Source: JADMIH01 sp035274425
Lineage (GTDB): Bacteria; Chloroflexota; Chloroflexia; QHBQ01; JADMIH01
DNA length: 64,000 nt
Assembly: GCA_035274425.1 (NCBI GenBank)
Contig: DATEOC010000023.1
Location: forward strand, 62,001 to 126,000
Reading direction: 5' to 3'
Shown here: piece after piece, positions 25,384-33,856 of the stretch
Numbering within the stretch: position 1 is the first letter of the stretch
How the letters are laid out: the number at the start of each line of letters is the position of its first letter
The notes under the pieces: generated by a model
Databases searched by the model: none
Seen by the model: only the letters and a program-made list of their open reading frames with translations
Told to the model about the DNA's origin: nothing
Translations under genes and position numbers: made by a program

Positions 25384-26262
25384 ATGGGCCACAACCATAC
25401 GGGCCACGGAGGCCACGAGGGCCACGGGGGCATAGGCCAGGTCGGCTCTTCGCAAAATAATGCGCCTGAAGACTTGCCTGGGTCGACCTTTGGTACCCAT
25501 AACCAGATGATGGTGGGAGAGCAGACGATTTTCCTGTCTCATTTACCCATGTTCATGTTCGATCCGGCGGATCACGCGCATAATTTCCAGGTGATCCTGG
25601 AGGTGACCCTCAGCGGCTCGGACAGCCCCGACCCTCAAGGCAAATACGTAGAGGACCGCAGAAGCCCCCCCAACGAGCGCATGTATACGATGCAGCCGGC
25701 CCCCTTTGAGATGGTCGAGCTTGATCCTCGACACCCCAGGCGTGACAGCTTCAAGGGGATTATTTACCGGGGCCACTTAGAGCGGGGCGGCGTAGAGATC
25801 ATCGGCCACATAGATCCGGTCACCGAAAAGATGATCTCTCCTGCTGATGTCCAGGTGGTGAACATCGTCTACTTCCACAAGTTCGACCCCAACGCCCAGC
25901 CACTGGCCCAACTCGAATATCTCCTTTTCGGTAAGGGGCAGGAGCTGTTCTTGGCCCATATAATCAACAAACCGCCTGACTTTGACCAACTCCTCTCAGT
26001 GACGGTCAGTGGTCACCAGTTTACGGCAGAGGAGCTTAGCCGGGGGATTCGCATCCGGATTACTGGTAGAGCTAATACATTCCGCAAGCGGATCAAGAAG
26101 GGGGAGCGGGTCATAGTGCAGGCTCAACTCACCGGTGCGCAAGTTGCACCGCCGCTTCAGATTCAGATCACAGCAGGCACCGAATTTTACTTTGAAGAAG
26201 GAGAACTGCGCCTGCCAATGACTATGGACCCAACGCCGGAAGAAATAGCATCAGGTTTCTAA
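25384..26262 (+). CDS. Protein of unknown function with His/Gly-rich N-terminus
   Basis: 292 aa. The first 16 residues read MGHNHTGHGGHEGHGG, a likely metal-binding tail with six histidines. The rest is a soluble beta-rich domain (HNFQVILEVTLSGSDSPDPQ, GGVEIIGHIDPVTEKMISPA, VQVVNIVYFHKFDPNAQPLA) with no signal peptide or TM. I do not recognise the family. Downstream on the same strand, 18 nt away, is a DUF1326 protein and then a DUF2182 membrane protein, so a role in metal handling or in assembling a metal-dependent membrane system is inferred from context only. Confidence 0.8.
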   Translation: MGHNHTGHGGHEGHGGIGQVGSSQNNAPEDLPGSTFGTHNQMMVGEQTIFLSHLPMFMFDPADHAHNFQVILEVTLSGSDSPDPQGKYVEDRRSPPNERMYTMQPAPFEMVELDPRHPRRDSFKGIIYRGHLERGGVEIIGHIDPVTEKMISPADVQVVNIVYFHKFDPNAQPLAQLEYLLFGKGQELFLAHIINKPPDFDQLLSVTVSGHQFTAEELSRGIRIRITGRANTFRKRIKKGERVIVQAQLTGAQVAPPLQIQITAGTEFYFEEGELRLPMTMDPTPEEIASGF

Positions 26263-26280
26263 TTTCATGGGAGGTTTGAC

Positions 26281-26880
26281 ATGGCATACCACGTGGAAGG
26301 GCGTTTATTGGAAGTTTGCACGTGCGGCTCCAATTGCCCGTGCCGGGCGCAAGGGGAGCCGGATGGGGGCAACTGTGAGGCTGTAAACGCCTGGCACATC
26401 CAGAAGGGAACGGTTGACGGAGTTGACGTCTCAGGCTTGACCTTGATCGCGCTGAGCCACGTGCATGGTCACGTTTTGCAGGGCCGGCCCGTACTTTACT
26501 GCGTGGACGACAAGGCAACTGATGCTCAGCAGACGGCGCTGCTGAGTGCCTGGACCGGCAAGCAGGGCGGTCCCCTGGCCGACATGGCTATTTTAGCCGG
26601 GGATATGGTAGGCGTGCAGCGCGCCCCTATGAAATTCTCACTCCGAAAGGGCAAAGGCCGCCTGCAAGTGGGCGAAGTCATCGAGGCACATATCGCGGGT
26701 CCTGGGGCCGGCCAGTATGGTATGACCCATCTTACCAGCGACATCTGCACCACTGGGCCGGGAGAGGAGACACATCCCGCCCAGGCCACCGATTACCGGG
26801 TCACGCTCCCTGACTATGGCTTTCTCCTCGATCTGCACAACCATCCCGTCATGGAGGGCCGCTTCCGCTTCAAGGGCTGA
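26281..26880 (+). CDS. DUF1326 domain-containing protein
   Basis: 199 aa. The N-terminus MAYHVEGRLLEVCTCGSNCP with CPCRAQGEPDGGNC following is the DUF1326 hallmark: clustered cysteines (CTCGSNCPC) and a conserved GNC. The chain continues with a beta-rich domain and ends with HNHPVMEGRFRFKG. The family has no firm function; members are usually coded beside DUF2182 membrane proteins, as here. The RBS GGGAGG (26269-26274) lies 6 nt before the ATG. Probably co-transcribed with the His-rich protein (18 nt) and the DUF2182 gene (40 nt). Confidence 0.88.
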   Translation: MAYHVEGRLLEVCTCGSNCPCRAQGEPDGGNCEAVNAWHIQKGTVDGVDVSGLTLIALSHVHGHVLQGRPVLYCVDDKATDAQQTALLSAWTGKQGGPLADMAILAGDMVGVQRAPMKFSLRKGKGRLQVGEVIEAHIAGPGAGQYGMTHLTSDICTTGPGEETHPAQATDYRVTLPDYGFLLDLHNHPVMEGRFRFKG

Positions 26881-26920
26881 GGCCGGTGAGCGTATGCTTG
26901 CACTTTAGAAAGGTACTTTA

Positions 26921-27691
26921 ATGAGGGCACGAGCTGACGACCGCAGGATGTTCATGCGTACGGCAGGCGTCCTGATTGGGCTGGCCTGGGTCGTCCTCTG
27001 GCTATGGGGGCAATCTCCATATGGCCGGTTCCTCAACCACGGGGAGATGGGCCTCGTGCGCCTGGACGACGGCGGTCACCTCCTTACCTTTGCCGCAGGC
27101 TGGACTTTGATGATCGCGGCCATGATGCTCCCTACCAGCCTGCCCCTCATCGCCGCTTTTCGCACCCTGGTGCGGCAGCGGCATAACCACAAATGGCTGC
27201 TGGTCCTTCTGGTGGCTAGCTATCTTGGTATCTGGAGCCTCTTTGGACTTATGGCCCACATCGGTGATTGGGGCCTGCATCAGGTTGTGGAGGGGAGTCC
27301 CTGGCTGCTGTCCCACCTCTGGCTGCTGGGGGTGACTCCTCTGCTACTGGCGGGGCTGTACCAGTTTACGCCGCTGAAGTATTACTGCCTCGACAAGTGC
27401 CGCTCGCCCTTGAGCTTCATCGCCAGCCATTGGCATGGCAACCACCTCACCGCAGAGACCTTCTGGATGGGGGTCCACTACGGCCTCTACTGTCTGGGTT
27501 GCTGCTGGTCGCTGATGCTGCTGATGTTCGCCGTCGGTGTCGGCAACTTTGGCTGGATGCTCGCGCTCGGTGCTGTGATGTTCATTGAGAAGACCATGCC
27601 CTGGGGCCGGAGGCTCAGCGCCCCGCTGGGCGTGTTGTTGGCCGGCTGGGGACTCATTTTCATCCTGGGCAATGTCCTGGGATACACGTAA
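26921..27691 (+). CDS. DUF2182 integral membrane protein
   Basis: 256 aa with about seven TM helices. It shows the family features GWTLMIAAMMLPTSLPLIAA in the second helix and LYQFTPLKYYCLDKCRSPLS after the fourth, with CLDKC as a possible metal site, then HYGLYCLGCCWSLMLLMFAV and MFIEKTMPWG. DUF2182 proteins are described as predicted metal-binding membrane proteins. The pairing with the upstream DUF1326 protein supports a joint role. A GAAAGG box precedes the ATG. Confidence 0.88.
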   Translation: MRARADDRRMFMRTAGVLIGLAWVVLWLWGQSPYGRFLNHGEMGLVRLDDGGHLLTFAAGWTLMIAAMMLPTSLPLIAAFRTLVRQRHNHKWLLVLLVASYLGIWSLFGLMAHIGDWGLHQVVEGSPWLLSHLWLLGVTPLLLAGLYQFTPLKYYCLDKCRSPLSFIASHWHGNHLTAETFWMGVHYGLYCLGCCWSLMLLMFAVGVGNFGWMLALGAVMFIEKTMPWGRRLSAPLGVLLAGWGLIFILGNVLGYT

Positions 27692-27927
27692 GAGTCGGCC
27701 TGGCGATACACCAACCTCCCCTTTTGGTACTTCATACCACCCTCATCTTGTTCTAGCTGTTCTCGGTTGCCTCAGCGAAAATAAATATACCCTGGTTATG
27801 AGGTGGCACCAGTACAAGGTACTCTAGCTGCCGTTGCGAGGGCTGCGCAAATGTGATAAGGTTCTGAGACATCCACGTTGAGCAACGTGAGCTATCTGTA
27901 TAGCATACCGAGCGGAGGATTAATAAA

Positions 27928-28458
27928 GTGGAGAGTAAAGGTAACATTGAAATACGAGACGCACAGGAGAATGATCTCGACGCGATGCAAGAGGTTACCC
28001 TGGCCGCTTACGAAGAGTACGCGGCAGTCATGCCCCCTTTTGCCTGGGAGGAGTACAGGGAGGGGATGATAGAGGCAATCACTGGCAAAGGGCCAGTATA
28101 CGAGAAGATTGTCGCAACCAGAGACGGCGCTATCGTAGGCTCTGTTCTGTTGTTGCCGGCAGGGACGCTCCTCCCGCTCCCCGACGGTACAGAGATAACT
28201 CTTAAATTGCCGGAAGTAAGGCTGCTGGCGGTCCCACCAGAGATGAGAGGTCAGGGCATTGGAGCCGCGCTCATGAAGGAGTGCGTGCGGCGGGCGCGCC
28301 AGGCAGGTGTATCCGCTCTCTCGCTACACACGGCAGACATGATGCAGACCGCCATGCAGATGTACGAGCGCATGGGATTCGTAAGGACGCCTGAGACCGA
28401 TTTCCACCCCGCACCAGAAATAGTCATCAAAGGCTACCGCCTCGATTTGAGCGCGTAG
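27928..28458 (+). CDS. GNAT family N-acetyltransferase
   Basis: 176 aa from GTG 27928 with GGAGG 9 nt upstream. The acetyl-CoA motif A is clear: VPPEMRGQGIGAALMKECVR, followed by LSLHTADMMQTAMQMYERMG and FVRTPETDF, as in single-domain acetyltransferases. The start of the domain is IEIRDAQENDLDAMQEVTLA. It transfers an acetyl group to an unidentified small molecule or protein. The 236 nt upstream hold no recognisable gene or RNA. Confidence 0.88.
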   Translation: MESKGNIEIRDAQENDLDAMQEVTLAAYEEYAAVMPPFAWEEYREGMIEAITGKGPVYEKIVATRDGAIVGSVLLLPAGTLLPLPDGTEITLKLPEVRLLAVPPEMRGQGIGAALMKECVRRARQAGVSALSLHTADMMQTAMQMYERMGFVRTPETDFHPAPEIVIKGYRLDLSA

Positions 28459-28463
28459 CAGGC

Positions 28464-28492
28464 TTCCATTGTAGAGATATATAGAGTATAAT
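28464..28492 (+). promoter_or_regulatory. Sigma-70-like promoter upstream of the DinB-like gene
   Basis: TTCCAT (28464-28469), a 17-nt spacer and TATAAT (28487-28492) lie about 105 nt before the ATG at 28597. Confidence 0.55.
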
Positions 28493-28596
28493 CGGGCCAC
28501 TGCCGTATTTATCCTTCATTTGAAGGCTACTGTACGCGCACGTAAATCTATGGGGTGCAAAGTTTACATACATAACCTATATATTGGAGGGAAACT

Positions 28597-29130
28597 ATGG
28601 ATGCAGTTACGCTTCTACGAGAGCAGCTGAAGACAGCGCATTGGGTGCTCGAGGGGACGATGGCCGATGTCACACCTGAGCAGATGGATTGGGCACCGCC
28701 TGGTATCGCCAACCCATTGGGGGCCAGCTACGCGCATACCGTAACTTCAGAAGATATGGTAATAAATGGCATGCTCAGGGAAGGGGCACCCCTCTTCGCC
28801 TCGGCGTGGGCGGGTAAAACCGGCTCCAATGAGCCTATGCCCAGGCCCGGCCCTGATTGGGAGAAATACGGTTCGTGGGCCCGCAATGTGCAGGTTGACC
28901 TGCCTGCCGCACGCGAGTATGCCCAGGCCGTCTATGCAAGCTCAGACGAATACCTGGCCGGCCTCACCCCTGAGGCCCTCGACACACAGCTGGACCTGAG
29001 CGGCATCGGTATGGGGCAAGTAAGTCTGGCCTCAGCCATCAGCCTCCTGGTGATAGGCCACATCAACAACCTCGCAGGTGAAATCTCCTGCTTGAAGGGC
29101 ATACAGGGAGCTAAGGGCTACCCGTTCTAG
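28597..29130 (+). CDS. DinB-like four-helix protein
   Basis: 177 aa, RBS GGAGGG 6 nt upstream. The layout is that of the DinB/DUF664 superfamily: MDAVTLLREQLKTAHWVLEG, VTPEQMDWAPPGIANPLGAS, AHTVTSEDMVINGMLREGAP, and a last helix with VIGHINNLAGEISCLKGIQG. His residues near 48 and 155 could bind a metal, as in this fold. These proteins often act in thiol-dependent detoxification; the substrate here is unknown. A GAGTGCG heptamer composite begins at its stop codon. Confidence 0.8.
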   Translation: MDAVTLLREQLKTAHWVLEGTMADVTPEQMDWAPPGIANPLGASYAHTVTSEDMVINGMLREGAPLFASAWAGKTGSNEPMPRPGPDWEKYGSWARNVQVDLPAAREYAQAVYASSDEYLAGLTPEALDTQLDLSGIGMGQVSLASAISLLVIGHINNLAGEISCLKGIQGAKGYPF

Positions 29131-29236
29131 TGCGGAGTGCGGAGTGCGGAGTGCGGAATTGACGAATGACGAATGATCACGCATCACGCATCACGTTTCA
29201 TTATTCCGCACTCCGCACTCCGCACTCCGCACTCCG
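29127..29236. repeat. Inverted GCGGAGT heptamer arrays with TCACGCA units between them
   Basis: GTGCGGA units at 29131-29156 and GCACTCC units at 29204-29236 are complementary. Between them lie GACGAAT and TCACGCA/TCACGTT units. The structure can act as a bidirectional hairpin between two convergent genes. Confidence 0.9.
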
Positions 29237-29238
29237 CA

Positions 29239-29712
29239 CTACCGAATAAAGCCTCCCACGTACCAGAGGTGGTACACAAGCGCCTGGCGGTACTTTATCG
29301 TCTCCTCGCCGAGGAACTCGCCCAGGTGGCCCAGGGGGTGGTTGATGTATTCGAAGCCGTAATACTCGTACTTCAGTGGGCCTCTAAAGGGCAACTCCTC
29401 CGATACCTGACCGAGAGCGGAACGCAGCACCGCGTATATCCACTGAGGCTGCAAGTCCCACATATAATGGTCCACCAGACCCCCGGCGTAACCCATACCC
29501 CAGATCGGTTTATTGTTGTAATGCACCGTCTCCTGGCCTGAGAAGCGCTCGTAGCCGCAATAGAGGTTGCTGTAAGTATAGAGGCCGCGAGCGTGGCGGA
29601 GATATACCGCGCCCGGCATTAACTTTCCCGCCACCGCGGGGTCAGAGGCAGGCGCGGCATTACGCTTCGCCTCCACCAGGAAGCTGGTGAAGTCTACAGT
29701 ATCAAAGGGCAT
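29239..29712 (-). CDS. DUF5680-like protein
   Basis: 157 aa starting MPFDTVDFTSFLVEAKRNAA, preceded by AAGGA 4 nt upstream; a TTG at 29754 is an alternative start. It contains SNLYCGYERFSGQETVHYNN and KPIWGMGYAGGLVD, matching the DUF5680 pattern of a soluble domain often attached to XRE regulators. There is no HTH here. It ends HLWYVGGFIR next to a heptamer composite. The biochemical role is unknown. Confidence 0.72.
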   Translation of the reverse strand: MPFDTVDFTSFLVEAKRNAAPASDPAVAGKLMPGAVYLRHARGLYTYSNLYCGYERFSGQETVHYNNKPIWGMGYAGGLVDHYMWDLQPQWIYAVLRSALGQVSEELPFRGPLKYEYYGFEYINHPLGHLGEFLGEETIKYRQALVYHLWYVGGFIR

Positions 29713-29771
29713 CGTATCCTTATCGCCCGTTGGTATGTTATGTGTAGAAGTCAAGCTTAGCCACCCCTATT

Positions 29772-29912
29772 GCCGGACGACGGACGACGGTTGTCCAAAG
29801 TCCAAAGCCGAAGTTCAAAGTTCAAAGTTCAAAGTTCAAAGTGGTTGGTAATTACTCACGTATCACGTTTCACGTTTCACGTTTCACGTTTCACGTTTCA
29901 CGCCTTCGTTCG
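29772..29912. repeat. Heptamer arrays: GGACGAC, AAAGTTC and CACGTTT units
   Basis: GACGACG units at 29776-29789, AAGTTCA units at 29811-29841, and about five CACGTTT units at 29866-29901 running into the 3' end of the GT87 gene. The stop codon and last residues (KRET) of that protein are coded by the CACGTTT array. Confidence 0.9.
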
Positions 29913-31230
29913 TCGTCCAGGTAAGCCTCACCACCCAGCATATAGCCAGCATAGGTAAGGATTGCGCTATCGCCGGGTATTCTTTGCCGCGGACACTTTG
30001 CAGGGCCACGACCAGTATTGGCAGCACGGCCATCCATGTATACATAGCCATCCTCAAACGCTTCTTGCCGGCAAGCTCCTCTCCGGAAAGACCGCTATCG
30101 CCCGGCAGCCCTGCCGCGGCTATATACAGAAGCGCGGGTATCAAGAGCAGCACGTGCTCATAGCCAAGCATATAGGGGCTGATTACGCTGTTCATGCATA
30201 GAGTCAGGGGCAGGCTCATTGGCATAGGCGACGTTTTGTCGCGCAAATCTCGCCACCACCAGGGGAGAATGGCAGCTACACCTGCTATGGTAAGCGCTAA
30301 TGCTATCAGCCGCCAGGGAGAGTCTGCGCCGAGCCAATTGTACGCCAGTCCCCACACCGAGGCCGATACCTGGGCCTGACTGGCAGCCTGGCCTCTGCCG
30401 AAGACTACAGAGAGCCAGTCGCCTATCGAGTTGGGGTAGAAGAGAGCGGGCAGCCCCAGCATCAGCACGAAGCTGGCGATTGCCGAAACGGGCATCGCGA
30501 AGCGCCGCCTGCTCAGCGCCCATATACACAGGAGCACGATTGGCAGTCCAACAGACTGCGGCTTGGTGGCAAGCACTCCCAATGCCACGCCTGCCAGCAC
30601 ATCTCCCCATAACCTCCTGCTGCCCTGCGCCTCGTGCGACGTGACCAGCCAACCGAGGACTGCTACGATCAGGCCAAACTCAACGATGGCGAACTGGCCG
30701 ATGAAGAGGGTAAGTATGCTCTCACGGTAGACGAGGCTCAGGAATAGCGTCATGCCCAGGGCGGCCAGTGCGACCGGCTTGTTCGACCTGAAGGCCGGGT
30801 TGAACTTTCTTAACAGCGCCGCTACGCCCCACAAGAGAAGCAGCACGTTGGCAGCGCGCCATATCGCGGTTGCGACCAGGAGCGGCATCGCCCCAAAGGG
30901 AGTCATGGCAAGGGCGAGCCAGAGCGGGTAGATAAAGTAATACTCAGGTCCGCCATTGAAAGCATCAAACTCCGCCCTGTATGCGCCCAGCGCCATATCA
31001 ACCTGGCTTGCGGGAGGGTAATATGGATTCACGCCATCGAGCACAAGGCGTGAGGGGAGCCACACGTTCTGCGTGAAGTCGTTATGCACCCCCGTGCCGG
31101 CACTCCACTGCCAGGTGAGGCCCAGCACGGCGCAAAACCCTAGCGCCCATAGTGCGAGGCGCACCGGCTTAGACAGGGCAGCGCGTCGAGGCGCTTCCTC
31201 CCCCAAGGCACTCTCTTGTAAGCCCGGCAA
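29884..31230 (-). CDS. GT87-type membrane mannosyltransferase (DUF2029)
   Basis: 448 aa from a TTG start (31228-31230) with AAGG about 8 nt upstream. The first external loop, HNDFTQNVWLPSRLVLDGVN followed by PYYPP, is the DUF2029/GT87 signature with the ND pair. About 11 TM helices. GT87 enzymes transfer mannose from polyprenyl-phospho-mannose to lipoglycans on the outer face of the membrane. It stands alone and is a further member of the surface-glycan functions in this window. Its last residues (EGVKRET) come from heptamer repeats. Confidence 0.8.
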   Translation of the reverse strand: MPGLQESALGEEAPRRAALSKPVRLALWALGFCAVLGLTWQWSAGTGVHNDFTQNVWLPSRLVLDGVNPYYPPASQVDMALGAYRAEFDAFNGGPEYYFIYPLWLALAMTPFGAMPLLVATAIWRAANVLLLLWGVAALLRKFNPAFRSNKPVALAALGMTLFLSLVYRESILTLFIGQFAIVEFGLIVAVLGWLVTSHEAQGSRRLWGDVLAGVALGVLATKPQSVGLPIVLLCIWALSRRRFAMPVSAIASFVLMLGLPALFYPNSIGDWLSVVFGRGQAASQAQVSASVWGLAYNWLGADSPWRLIALALTIAGVAAILPWWWRDLRDKTSPMPMSLPLTLCMNSVISPYMLGYEHVLLLIPALLYIAAAGLPGDSGLSGEELAGKKRLRMAMYTWMAVLPILVVALQSVRGKEYPAIAQSLPMLAICWVVRLTWTTNEGVKRET

Positions 31231-31440
31231 GACCGGGACCTTACTTGCTATTTGTCCGACAGCACGATCAGGAGACAGTGTACCAACCCTCCATGAGTAG
31301 CAAGTCGTGAAGATAAAGATGACGCGCTATACGCGAAACGCGGTACTGGCTCTCCCCGCTCAGTACCTGTGAGACGAGTATAGCACCCGCTCTTTAAGGC
31401 TGTAAATGCCCCATTTGGCATAGGAAGGAGGTACCAGGGG

Positions 31441-31650
31441 TCATGGGGAGTGCGGAGTGCGGAATACTGAAACGTGATGCGTGATATGTGTTATTGAACC
31501 GCCAAGACGCCAAGAGCACCAAGAAACCGCCAAGATTATTTATGGTTTAGTTGTTATGTTGTCTATCGTCTATCGTCTATCGTCTATCGTCTATCGTCTA
31601 TCGTCTATCGTCTATCGTCTATCGTTTATTCCGCACTCCGCACTCCGCAC
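31441..31650. repeat. Composite repeat: GCGGAGT arms, CCGCCAAGACG units and CGTCTAT array
   Basis: GAGTGCG units (31446-31462), TGATGCG units, then an ACCGCCAAGACGCCAAGAGC block (31499-31538), ten or so CGTCTAT units (31562-31625) and GCACTCC units (31631-31650). The outer GCGGAGT arms are inverted. This lies in a 604-nt gap between the GT87 gene and pdxS, otherwise without genes. A further CTTCGTC array lies at 31768-31800 in the pdxS leader. Confidence 0.9.
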
Positions 31651-31653
31651 TTC

Positions 31654-31682
31654 TTGCAGGGCTTACCACAAAGGGGTACAAT
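31654..31682 (+). promoter_or_regulatory. Sigma-70-like promoter of the pdxS operon
   Basis: TTGCAG (31654-31659), a 17-nt spacer and TACAAT (31677-31682). The predicted leader of about 145 nt contains CTTCGTC heptamers. GCACTCC heptamers end directly before the -35 box. Confidence 0.7.
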
Positions 31683-31834
31683 TAGAGTGTGATACTTTAA
31701 GACTATATAGAGCGCCCAACATGGGTGTTCTTTCACTGGCGAAGAGACGATTACGAGTGGTCTAATGCCTTCGTCCTCCGTCCTTCGTCTTTCGTCCTCA
31801 TAAACAGATAACAGGCTCTCGGAGGGACTATTAC

Positions 31835-32716
31835 ATGGAGAAGTCTACCTTTACGACTAAGAAGGGCCTCGCCCAGATGCTCAAGGGCGGGGTGATTATG
31901 GACGTGGTGACGGCTGAGCAGGCGCGCATCGCTGAGGAAGCTGGCGCGTCTGCCGTGATGGCGCTGGAGCGCGTGCCCGCCGACATACGCGCCCAGGGTG
32001 GCGTAGCCCGCATGAGCGACCCTGAAGTGATTACGCGCATCATGGAGGCGGTGACCATCCCCGTCATGGCGAAGTGCCGCATCGGTCACTTCATGGAGGC
32101 GCGCATCCTTGAAGCCCTCGGTATCGACTATATTGACGAGAGCGAAGTGCTCACCCCAGCCGACGAGCGGTACCACGTCAACAAGCACGACTTCAAGGTG
32201 CCCTTCGTGTGTGGCTGCCGCGACCTGGGAGAAGCGCTCCGGCGCATCGGGGAGGGCGCTGCTATGATCCGCACGAAAGGCGAGGCGGGCACCGGCAATG
32301 TGGTCGAGGCCGTGCGCCATATGCGCTCGGTGTGGGACGGCATACGCAAGGTGCAGAATATGCCCCGCGAGGAGCTGATGTCCGAGGCGAAGGAGCTAGG
32401 CGCGCCCTACGACCTGCTGGTGTGGGTAGCCGAAAATGGCAAGCTGCCGGTGGTGAACTTCGCGGCAGGCGGGGTAGCGACCCCAGCCGACGCCGCCCTG
32501 ATGATGGCAATAGGCGCGGACGGAGTGTTCGTAGGCTCCGGCATCTTCAAGTCGGGCGACCCTGAGCGCCGCGCCCGCGCAATAGTGCAGGCGGTCACCC
32601 ACTGGGACAACCCTCAGATATTGGCAGAAGTGAGTCGCGACCTGGGCGAAGCGATGGTCGGCATCAACGTCACCACGCTTCCTAAGGAAGAATTGATGGC
32701 GGTACGCGGCTGGTAG
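31835..32716 (+). CDS. pdxS: Pyridoxal 5'-phosphate synthase, lyase subunit PdxS
   Basis: 293 aa, usual family length. Catalytic residues are present: Asp23 (GGVIMDVV), Lys80 (VMAKCRIGHF) and Lys148 (MIRTKGEAGTGN). The TIM barrel builds PLP from ribose 5-phosphate, glyceraldehyde 3-phosphate and ammonia, in a 12+12 complex with the glutaminase PdxT, coded two genes downstream. The C-terminal ALMMAIGADGVFVGSGIFKS phosphate-binding region is intact. CGGAGGG lies about 10 nt before the ATG. Confidence 0.98.
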   Translation: MEKSTFTTKKGLAQMLKGGVIMDVVTAEQARIAEEAGASAVMALERVPADIRAQGGVARMSDPEVITRIMEAVTIPVMAKCRIGHFMEARILEALGIDYIDESEVLTPADERYHVNKHDFKVPFVCGCRDLGEALRRIGEGAAMIRTKGEAGTGNVVEAVRHMRSVWDGIRKVQNMPREELMSEAKELGAPYDLLVWVAENGKLPVVNFAAGGVATPADAALMMAIGADGVFVGSGIFKSGDPERRARAIVQAVTHWDNPQILAEVSRDLGEAMVGINVTTLPKEELMAVRGW

Positions 32717-32748
32717 CTCTTATCCTAATTTCTCTTGGAGAATAAGAG

Positions 32749-33138
32749 ATGGACCAAGATGAGAATGCTATCCGGGACGTGGTCAAAAGGGTGGAAGCAG
32801 GGTGGAATGCAGGTAGCGGCGAGGCATTTGCTGCCCCGTTCGCCGAAGATGCGGACTACGTCGTTGTAAACGGCATGCATACGAAAGGGCGTGCGGAGAT
32901 TGCGGAGGGGCATGAGCGCATATTTAGCACCTTCTACAAAGGCAGCGTCAACACGTACACTGTAGAGGGTGTTCGCTTCATTCGCCCAGATGTCGCTATC
33001 GCGCACGTGCACCACGTGCTGAAGTACCGCGACGGAGAGGGAACGCAAGAGATCACAGCCAGAAGTACCTGGGTGCTGACCAAGAACGACGGTGAGTGGA
33101 GCATCGCAGCCTTCCAGAACACCCCAATCAGGCGATAG
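32749..33138 (+). CDS. SnoaL-like / SgcJ-EcaC family protein
   Basis: 129 aa, one NTF2-like domain: ENAIRDVVKRVEAGWNAGSG, FAAPFAEDADYVVVNGMHTK, GRAEIAEGHERIFSTFYKGS and STWVLTKNDGEWSIAAFQNT. This pattern is typical of SgcJ/EcaC (DUF4440-type) proteins, which have diverse or unknown small-molecule roles. It sits between pdxS and pdxT (32 and 69 nt gaps), an unusual interruption of the PLP synthase pair. Whether it acts in vitamin B6 metabolism is unknown. Confidence 0.85.
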   Translation: MDQDENAIRDVVKRVEAGWNAGSGEAFAAPFAEDADYVVVNGMHTKGRAEIAEGHERIFSTFYKGSVNTYTVEGVRFIRPDVAIAHVHHVLKYRDGEGTQEITARSTWVLTKNDGEWSIAAFQNTPIRR

Positions 33139-33207
33139 CCTGACTTGATACTATCGGCGTAACTCCATTTTATCGGCAGTAAGGCGAGAAGGTAGTCGTA
33201 GCCAAGG

Positions 33208-33846
33208 ATGAAGATAGGTGTACTCGCCCTGCAAGGGGCCTTTAGAGAGCATATCGAGGCGCTGACGGCATTGGGTGTGGATTCGGTTGAGGTTCGCCTT
33301 CCCGAGCAGCTCGATGGCCTGGATGGCCTCATCATCCCCGGCGGGGAGAGCACTGCTATCGGCAAGCTGGCGGTCAAGTATGGCCTCCAGGAGGCGATAC
33401 GGCGCTATGCCGAGATGGGCAAGCCTGTATACGGCACCTGCGCCGGTATGATACTCCTGTCAAATGATATTGGGCGGGAGCAGCCTCTACTGGGCGTGAT
33501 GAACGTCAAGGTAGAGCGCAACGCCTTCGGCAGGCAGCTTGACAGCTTCGAGACCGGCATCTCCATTCCCGCGCTAGGCGAAGCGCCCTTCCCAGGCGTA
33601 TTCATCCGCGCCCCTAAGATAGAGAGCGTAGGCGAAGGAGTAGAAGTGCTGGCCGAGCTACCGGATGGCACCCCCGTCGCCGCCCGCCAGGACAACATGC
33701 TCGTCACCGCCTTCCACCCCGAACTGACAGATGACCTCCGCTTCCACCGATACTTCATGGCGATGGTCGAATCCCACAATCGCCAAAAGCAAGGTGCTGT
33801 GACAGGGCCTGCTACATTTACTGCCCAGACTACGCACACCAGATAA
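33208..33846 (+). CDS. pdxT: Pyridoxal 5'-phosphate synthase, glutaminase subunit PdxT
   Basis: 212 aa. The glutaminase triad is present: Cys78 in YGTCAGMILL, His170 and Glu172 in TAFHPELTDD. LQGAFREHIEAL and IIPGGESTAIGKL are PdxT hallmarks. It hydrolyses glutamine and channels ammonia to PdxS. The C-terminus is about 15-20 residues longer than most homologues (SHNRQKQGAVTGPATFTAQT). The next gene starts 10 nt downstream, so read-through is likely. Confidence 0.97.
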   Translation: MKIGVLALQGAFREHIEALTALGVDSVEVRLPEQLDGLDGLIIPGGESTAIGKLAVKYGLQEAIRRYAEMGKPVYGTCAGMILLSNDIGREQPLLGVMNVKVERNAFGRQLDSFETGISIPALGEAPFPGVFIRAPKIESVGEGVEVLAELPDGTPVAARQDNMLVTAFHPELTDDLRFHRYFMAMVESHNRQKQGAVTGPATFTAQTTHTR

Positions 33847-33856
33847 GGAGTGAGCG

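Noticed and set aside
27692..27927. tRNA or small RNA in the gap before the GNAT gene
   Set aside because: No cloverleaf, T-loop or CCA-like end found on either strand.
31751..32320. 189-aa minus-strand frame opposite pdxS
   Set aside because: Antisense to a highly conserved gene; no recognisable domain.
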